In this document: positions 58,635-64,000 of the stretch, piece by piece
Layout of the letters: each line of letters begins with the position of its first letter
How positions within the stretch are numbered: the stretch's first letter is position 1
From: Limonium bicolor
Taxonomy: Eukaryota > Streptophyta > Magnoliopsida > Caryophyllales > Plumbaginaceae
NCBI GenBank assembly: GCA_023374045.1
Contig: CM041777.1
Location: 480,167,594 to 480,231,593, forward strand
Length of the DNA: 64,000 bases
Reading direction: 5' to 3'
Program-made: the position numbers and the translations under genes
Notes under the pieces: generated by a model
Seen by the model: the letters and a program-made list of their open reading frames with translations, nothing else
Databases searched by the model: none
Told to the model about the DNA's origin: nothing

Positions 58635-59956
58635 CTACTTGTAGCTTTGGAAATTCCCCTTTGGCTTGGCATTCTCTGGGCATCTATTAGCTGTATGGCC
58701 GGTTTTCTGGCAATTGTAGCACTTGATTTCTCTCCCGTAGCAATCCTTGCCGGGATGGTCCTGATTGCACTTTCTGCACACATAGGTGCGGCCATCGGAG
58801 AAGGTTTTGGTGAAACCGGAGCCAGAACCTAAGGTTTAGAGGGTTAGCACATGTGTGTGTGGATATACTAGATATGATGCTTGTATGAATACGAATTAGA
58901 AATAGAAGTTACCCTTAGGTGGGTGTGATCTCAGTGGCTTCGCAGCCACCGGTGCAGATGACCCTAGCTGAAGAATCTCAACCGGGCTGCCCTTCTCAGT
59001 ATGGGCACTGCTCTCACTTGGGAATTTCTTTTGGGATTGCTGAAAGAAATTCCCTTTCTTCTTTTTCCAGCTTTTACCCTGGTTCTGCTCCTCGGCATTG
59101 GTATTCTTACCATTAGCCTTGCGCTTCAGCGCGGTTTCTTCATCCCGTAGTTGGCAAGTGATCTCAACGCGAGAAGCCGCGTGATAACACTCCTGAAGTT
59201 TCAGGTATTAGCCGGGATTCTCACTTAAAAAGGAGGCAAGAAAAAGATTTAAGGAATGGAAATGGCACCAAGGGTTAAACTGATATTTACCTGAAGGGAG
59301 GTAAATCGAGTGTAGCCCATACCGTACCGAAGGCGATGGCTCAGACCGCCATAGAAGTGATCGACCAACACCTGGCCGGTGTACCCAAGGTCGGGTAGAA
59401 GACGGATGATAGAAGTGAAGGTTCTGTAGTACTCATCCACAGACATCTTGTCTGTCATCTTCAAGGCATCCAGCTCTAGCCTTTTCATAGTCTTTACGTG
59501 CTCCGGATAGTACTTGGAACGGAGGAGAGAGGCAAAGGATTCCCAGTCGAAAGTAGGATCATTGACGTGCTCATTCTTGATTAGCTTCCACCAATCCATG
59601 GCTGCATCTTTCAGATAGTAGGCTGCAACTCTAACTCGAACTCCAGCAGGACATTCGAGGGTCTCAAATGCAGTCTCCATTTCGGAGATGTAAGCTTCAA
59701 GTTTAGCAGGATCACTCTCGCCTCTAAAGCATGGAGGACGGAGATCTGCGATAGCTTTTACCCAGTTTACTTCTCTAGGTGGAGGGGGAGGGATTGGTCC
59801 CGCTTGAGTTTGTTGGTTTTGTTGGTTCTGTTGCATAGCAGTAATTACTTGTGGTAGCATCTGCGCTACCATGGCGGCGACGATCTCAGCTATCGTCTGC
59901 GCGCCTGGTCCATCATTGGCCCCTCCTTTAGGGCGACCTGGACCTCTTCCTGACAT
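58635..59956 (-). CDS. gag: gag of E3, three exons
   Basis: Tekay-like chromovirus gag. I chose the ATG at 59956 (MSGRGPGRPKGG) over an upstream in-frame ATG because it matches E2's MSRGTRGRG start. Exons 59956-59291, 59192-58913 and 58828-58635 are 666, 280 and 194 nt and join in frame to 379 codons plus stop. It shows a Gln-rich stretch, PPCFRGESDPAKLEAY, AAMDWWKLI and LLRSKYYPEHVKTMKRLE of the gag domain, then a Lys-rich region and two zinc knuckles (CRKCNQDHPGKDC and CYNCQKTGHTANRC). The final TAG (58637-58635) is followed by an open, compositionally plausible continuation. It may be a nonsense mutation or a natural gag end. Confidence 0.9.
58829..58912 (-). other. Intron 2 of E3 gag (84 nt)
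   Basis: Minus strand GTAACT...CCTTAG, phase 1, after Pro-Pro-Lys. Same position, phase and length as intron 3 of E2. Confidence 0.85.
59193..59290 (-). other. Intron 1 of E3 gag (98 nt)
   Basis: Minus strand GTAAAT...CTTCAG, phase 0, between Leu-Gln and Glu-Cys-Tyr, at the same codon boundary as intron 1 of E2. Confidence 0.85.
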
Positions 59957-60177
59957 CTGAATATTTAACATTCGCATTAGACTTCATAGCATGTGACTTT
60001 GAGACACCATAGGTCACGAATTTAAGCAAGGTATCGTTCCTAAGAACGTCAAGGGTATCCGTTGTTAACAACGGTCGTTCCTAGTTAGGTTTCTAAGTAT
60101 CTGTCTTAAGACGGTTGAAATCCTAACTCGGTAATCCCCTATGCTCAGTAACTATGGACATCAAAGCGTTACTACGT
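59957..60177 (-). other. E3 leader between PBS and gag
   Basis: Untranslated leader. Ends ATTCAG directly before the ATG, which again resembles a splice acceptor. Confidence 0.5.
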
Positions 60178-60189
60178 GCTCTGATACCA
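60178..60189 (-). other. Primer binding site of E3 (tRNA-iMet)
   Basis: Minus strand TGGTATCAGAGC. ATCAGAGC can pair with GCTTTGAT downstream (60167-60160), with one G-T pair. Confidence 0.95.
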
Positions 60190-60689
60190 CTTTTTGTAAA
60201 ACCTCATCTGTTAATCCTATGCTTACCGTCCAATCATCCCTTAATTCTATCAGTACGCAGCGGAAGACTACTACTTACTACGGCGGGTGGTACAACGCCG
60301 CTAACCGCCCATACGGCTAGCTAGGCTTACCTTACTTACAGTCACGGTCTGATGATCATAGTATACCGAGCTCCTACATTACTTACTAGTAACGAAAACA
60401 TAACATACTTACATTCCTGGATCACCGAGTATTTAAAGTATATTCGATTACATTCCCTTTTCCAATCTACCAAAAGAATGAGTTTAATCAACTGCTCATC
60501 TATACCAATGCTCCATCCTTTCGCTATCCAAAAAGGTGTACCCCATGGTACACCGGCTAATCAAAAATCTACAGCCGTGTACTACTTAGTACACCATTCA
60601 TAATTCATTGTTTACAACCAAAAAGAAGACAAAAGAAATAGAACTAAGTCTTCAACATCTTCATCCCTCTCTTGCACCTGCATTCATAT

Positions 60690-60785
60690 TAAAAACGGGG
60701 CCTCAAGGGGCTCAGCATAAAGCTGCATATGAACTCCGCATATACCGAGTGCTAACAAGGGCACGCTGACTATTTGACGTCCACT
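60690..60785 (-). ncRNA. Multi-hairpin segment of the E3 5' LTR
   Basis: Copy of 37806-37895. One C-to-T change weakens the terminal stem (CCTCAAGGGG on the plus strand). Confidence 0.5.
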
Positions 60786-61852
60786 AAACATGCGATTCAT
60801 TACTTTCATACATACATGCTTTGCATACAACATACATACATATACAATACGTTATACATTCCAAGGCGACAATACAATAGCATACGCACAATACTTACCT
60901 TCACCGGGTTAGCCAATTTACGCATCCGGGTTAATCGGAATGCTTTTTACTCTTTTACTCATTTCACATTACTTGCTCTTACTTTTACTTACTTACTTTC
61001 TTTTACTTACTTACTTACTCATTCTTACTTACTTACTTTTACTCATGTTAAGTCGGTATGACCTCCGGCCCGGGGACTACACCGTCCCACCACCGGGATT
61101 TACTTGACTCACCAATCCAGGATGCTACCCATTTAAGGGGTTTGGGCCGCGGACCAGTTTAAGAGTCAGGAATCGGATCCAACCTCTTGTGTCTCCTCAT
61201 CCTCACGCGTGGCCGAAACTATATCGGACTTCTACTCATTCCAATTTAATTACCAATTTAAGTTAGATTGGTTAGCTTGTTAGGAATCATATAGAAGTCC
61301 AATCACAATCACATTTGGTCACAATACAATACAACATACATACACACACTCATATTCATCCATACATTTCATGAATTATACAAACAACGATTTAAGAAAA
61401 TATACACAACATACAACACTACATATTCACAAGTAAGCATAATAACTCCGATTCGTGCATTTATCTTATTTGGTGATCAATTAGCACACAACACACAAAT
61501 CAGAGTAACCAAGGTAGCATACGGGGCATGAGGAATTCATACCGTTCACCGTTGTACTTGTATCCGACGTTCCTCCGGTGTTCACAAATCAAATCCTATG
61601 ATATACTTACAATCGAGTGATTAATCTAACTATCATTAACTTAACTCGATTACTCTTACGTTTCCTAACTCATAATTACTAAGCCTTTGAAGTTCTTATA
61701 CTTACACATTGTTTACTTTCTTCAAGTTTGTTTCCTTACTTTACATTGGTATTCTCATGCATATATGTACATATGTATGTGGGTATACATACATATATAT
61801 ATACACACTTACTATAGTTATACATATATATTTTTTTTGTAAGTTACGGGCC

Positions 61853-62037
61853 GTCCGACCCACCGTCCGACCCAAGCCCTGGGTCGGACCCTTCCAGTAA
61901 GTTTTAGTCCCGTTACCCAAGCTCCGTCCGACCCATGTCCGACTCACGGCCCCTGGGTCGGACCGTTCCAGAATGTTTACTCTCGTTGCTTAAGCTCCGT
62001 CCGACCCTCGTCCGACTCACGGCCCCTGGGTCGGACC
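61853..62037 (-). repeat. Palindrome array in the E3 5' LTR
   Basis: Three GTCCGACCC/GGGTCGGAC units, copy of 38945-39130 with a few changes. Confidence 0.9.
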
Positions 62038-63911
62038 GTTCCAGATTGTGCTACAGACCTTATTTTCTTTCCCATTTTCACCCATTGTTTCCCCAATCTT
62101 CCTACATACATCCTTACATGTTTTAGCACTACTTAAACACTCTAAATCATGTTATTTCACTCCCTAATCCATTTCACAATCCTATACTACTTTATATGCA
62201 TAATTTTCCAAGTTTCAACTCAACACTCACATTGTTTCTTCCCTTATTACATTATGCTACAGATTTTTGTTCTGACACTCCCCATCTATAGTTCCCTCTT
62301 CTAATGTCATTTCTAATACTTCTAATGCATTACAACTATATTAACTATCTCTCCCAATCTACCTTCTATCTTTCTCTATCAAAATCTGTTACAACCTACA
62401 TTATTCACCTAGTTTCTAGTGCACTAGGTGTTCTCATCCTATGTAAATTTTGCCATAGTCTCCCCTATATTTTTTTGCATTCTCACCACATTGTTTCACT
62501 CACATCTTATTACCCAAATCTCCTGTTTTCAATAGCCTCAATATACATAGCTCTTATAACCAAATACCACCACAAAACACTCTTAAAATTCCTGCACTCA
62601 ATATCCCAATCCCAACTATGTTTACACAAGTTTTACATGTCTTTTAAAGGTTCTAAACATTTGTTTCCTCCTACACATTATACTACCAATACATTACCAT
62701 TTTACAATGCCCATATTAACTTCTAAAAAAAATCTGTTACATACATATATATAAGGCTAACAAAGGTGAGTATCATTACCTTGTTTCTCTTCTAGTTTCT
62801 TTTCTTCCTCTCGCTTCTTCCTTCTTCCTTATTTCTCTCTCTACCGGTTGTAGTAATCCAAATTCTCTAACACTACAACCCATTCATATATCCACACCAT
62901 TTTAATACACCATCTAACCCTAACCATTATTTAAAGCTTAATGCACATTTTAGGGTTTAGGAATTTCATTACCTTGCAAGGATGTGGGCGATGCTTAGGA
63001 TAGCTCAAGAACAATGTTTCCACTCCTCCAACAAAGCCAAAATCGGCTGGGTACAAAAGGAGCAAGCAAGAGTTTTAGCTCAAATTTCGTTTTGCCCTTA
63101 AGGCTAGAAAAACAATGGAGTTTCAAGAAGCTTTTTACCTCAAAAGAACAAGGAGAAGAAGGTGGTTCTAGTGGTGGTCTTGAAGCTCCAAATGCTCCAT
63201 ACCCATGGAGATGAAAGTTCTTGTTTTCGAATTTTGGAAAGAGGGAAATACTCTCCTTGATGAGAGGATTCCAATGGTACAAGTTTTGTAATTTTTGGAG
63301 GAGATTTGAGGGAGTAACAAGAAGAGAGAAGATGGAGTTTTGTGGGTTTGCTCAAGCTTCCATGGCTATCGCATGGGGAAGAAGAAAAATAGAGAGGAGG
63401 AGGTGAGTGTATAAGTGAGTGAAGAGAATAGAATGGAGGAGAGAGAGTGGTAAAGTGAGGTGGGGTTTGCTTTATTACTTTTGTCTCATAGCATATTAGA
63501 TAAGTGAGGAGAGTGAGAGAGAGGCCCAAATCGGACACCCCACTGCACACACACACACTTGCATTTTAATTTTAAAAGTGGACACATAAGTTTTGGTTAT
63601 TTATGTTTCTACCCCACAACTTCCCGTTTTTGACAGTTTTTACTAATTTCTCGTTTTACTGATTTTATTGGTTCTAAAGCTTCACTAATATTTATTAATG
63701 ACCATTTAGTTGACCAAAATTGTTACGAGTCTATTTGACCCGCTTAAAGTCACGTTTTCCCGGTTACCTCGAAAAACGCGCTTTAAGGTTCGTTAGTGTT
63801 TTTAATCCGTTTTCTTCGGCATTTGTTCCCTCGTGATTATTTATGCATAATTAAGCTTCTAAATTACTTATTAGCCTAATTAATCACTATTTTTAATTAC
63901 GGGGTATTTCA

Positions 63912-64000
63912 CTGTTGCAAGAAAGAGGGCCACCGGGAGTTCGAGTGCTGGATGAACCCTGAGAGCCGCAACTACAGGCCACCAAGGAATACTCAGAACA
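63912..64000 (+). pseudogene. gag: Continuation of E2 gag after the E3 insertion
   Basis: After the CTGTT duplication the E2 gag frame resumes and completes the second zinc knuckle begun before 37308. It then runs as HREFECWMNPESRNYRPP to the window end. This directly shows that E3 landed in the E2 zinc-knuckle coding sequence. Confidence 0.93.

Larger units (their letters stand above)
60195..63911 (-). mobile_element. 5' LTR of E3 (minus strand, 3,717 bp)
   Basis: Copy of 37309-41023. On the plus strand it starts TGTAAAACCTC (mutated from TGTAACACCCC) and ends GGGGTATTTCA, followed by CTGTT (63912-63916). It contains a multi-hairpin segment (60690-60785), a minisatellite (about 60955-61040) and a palindrome array (61853-62037). 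Confidence 0.96.

Noticed and set aside
60178..60190. tRNA-Met gene fragment
   Set aside because: Only the 12-bp PBS and its short complement are present; no cloverleaf.

Overview
The window looks like heterochromatic or intergenic DNA of a flowering plant. It is built almost entirely of nested LTR retrotransposons: Ty3/Gypsy chromoviruses of the Tekay/Del type, plus one Athila-type element. I find no ordinary host gene, tRNA, rRNA or CRISPR array. The plant assignment rests on the tRNA-iMet and tRNA-Asp primer binding sites (PBS), the Tekay-type pol with a C-terminal chromodomain, the Athila gag/integrase, the Athila 3' ORF, and the AT-rich intergenic filler.

Layout. (1) 1-16916: element E1, plus strand, a large non-autonomous element. 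It has a left-truncated 5' LTR (1-2712), a PBS, an apparently non-coding interior and a 4.55-kb 3' LTR (12367-16916). A 4.47-kb solo LTR with target duplication GTAAC (7407-11880) sits in its interior. (2) 17572-25914: a solo LTR (B, plus; duplication ATAGT) split by an opposite-facing solo LTR (C, minus, 20941-24786; duplication GGTAG). (3) 25915-28634: AT-rich filler with small repeats. (4) 28641-30531: an LTR-like unit in tandem. The second copy is cut by element E2. (5) 30532-64000: E2, plus strand. It has a 5.34-kb 5' LTR, a PBS and a gag with three short introns. Its gag is split inside the second zinc knuckle by element E3. (6) 37309-63911: E3, minus strand, a complete Tekay-like element with duplication CTGTT, LTRs of about 3.7 kb, a gag with introns, and pol ending in a chromodomain. 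(7) 44907-57502: an Athila-type element, plus strand, inserted in E3 between its gag and pol regions.

The most unusual content is an AlkB-type (ALKBH1-like) 2-oxoglutarate/Fe(II) dioxygenase reading frame at 57615-58348. It lies inside E3, on E3's coding strand, between gag and protease. The HxD motif, the distal His and the R-x-N-x-T signature are all visible, but spread over shifted frames. This looks like host-gene capture by a retrotransposon.

Two other patterns recur across separate families. First, arrays of 'arm-arm-antiarm' palindromes lie upstream of TATA-like boxes in the LTRs of five chromovirus-type sets and of Athila. Second, the chromovirus LTRs share a chain of small hairpins ending in a C/G-rich hairpin plus a T-run, and some stems show paired base changes. 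The PBS of E1, E2 and E3 also lies in a hairpin that resembles the tRNA-iMet acceptor stem.

All coordinates come from reading the sequence by eye. Family names are recognised from motifs, not from searches.
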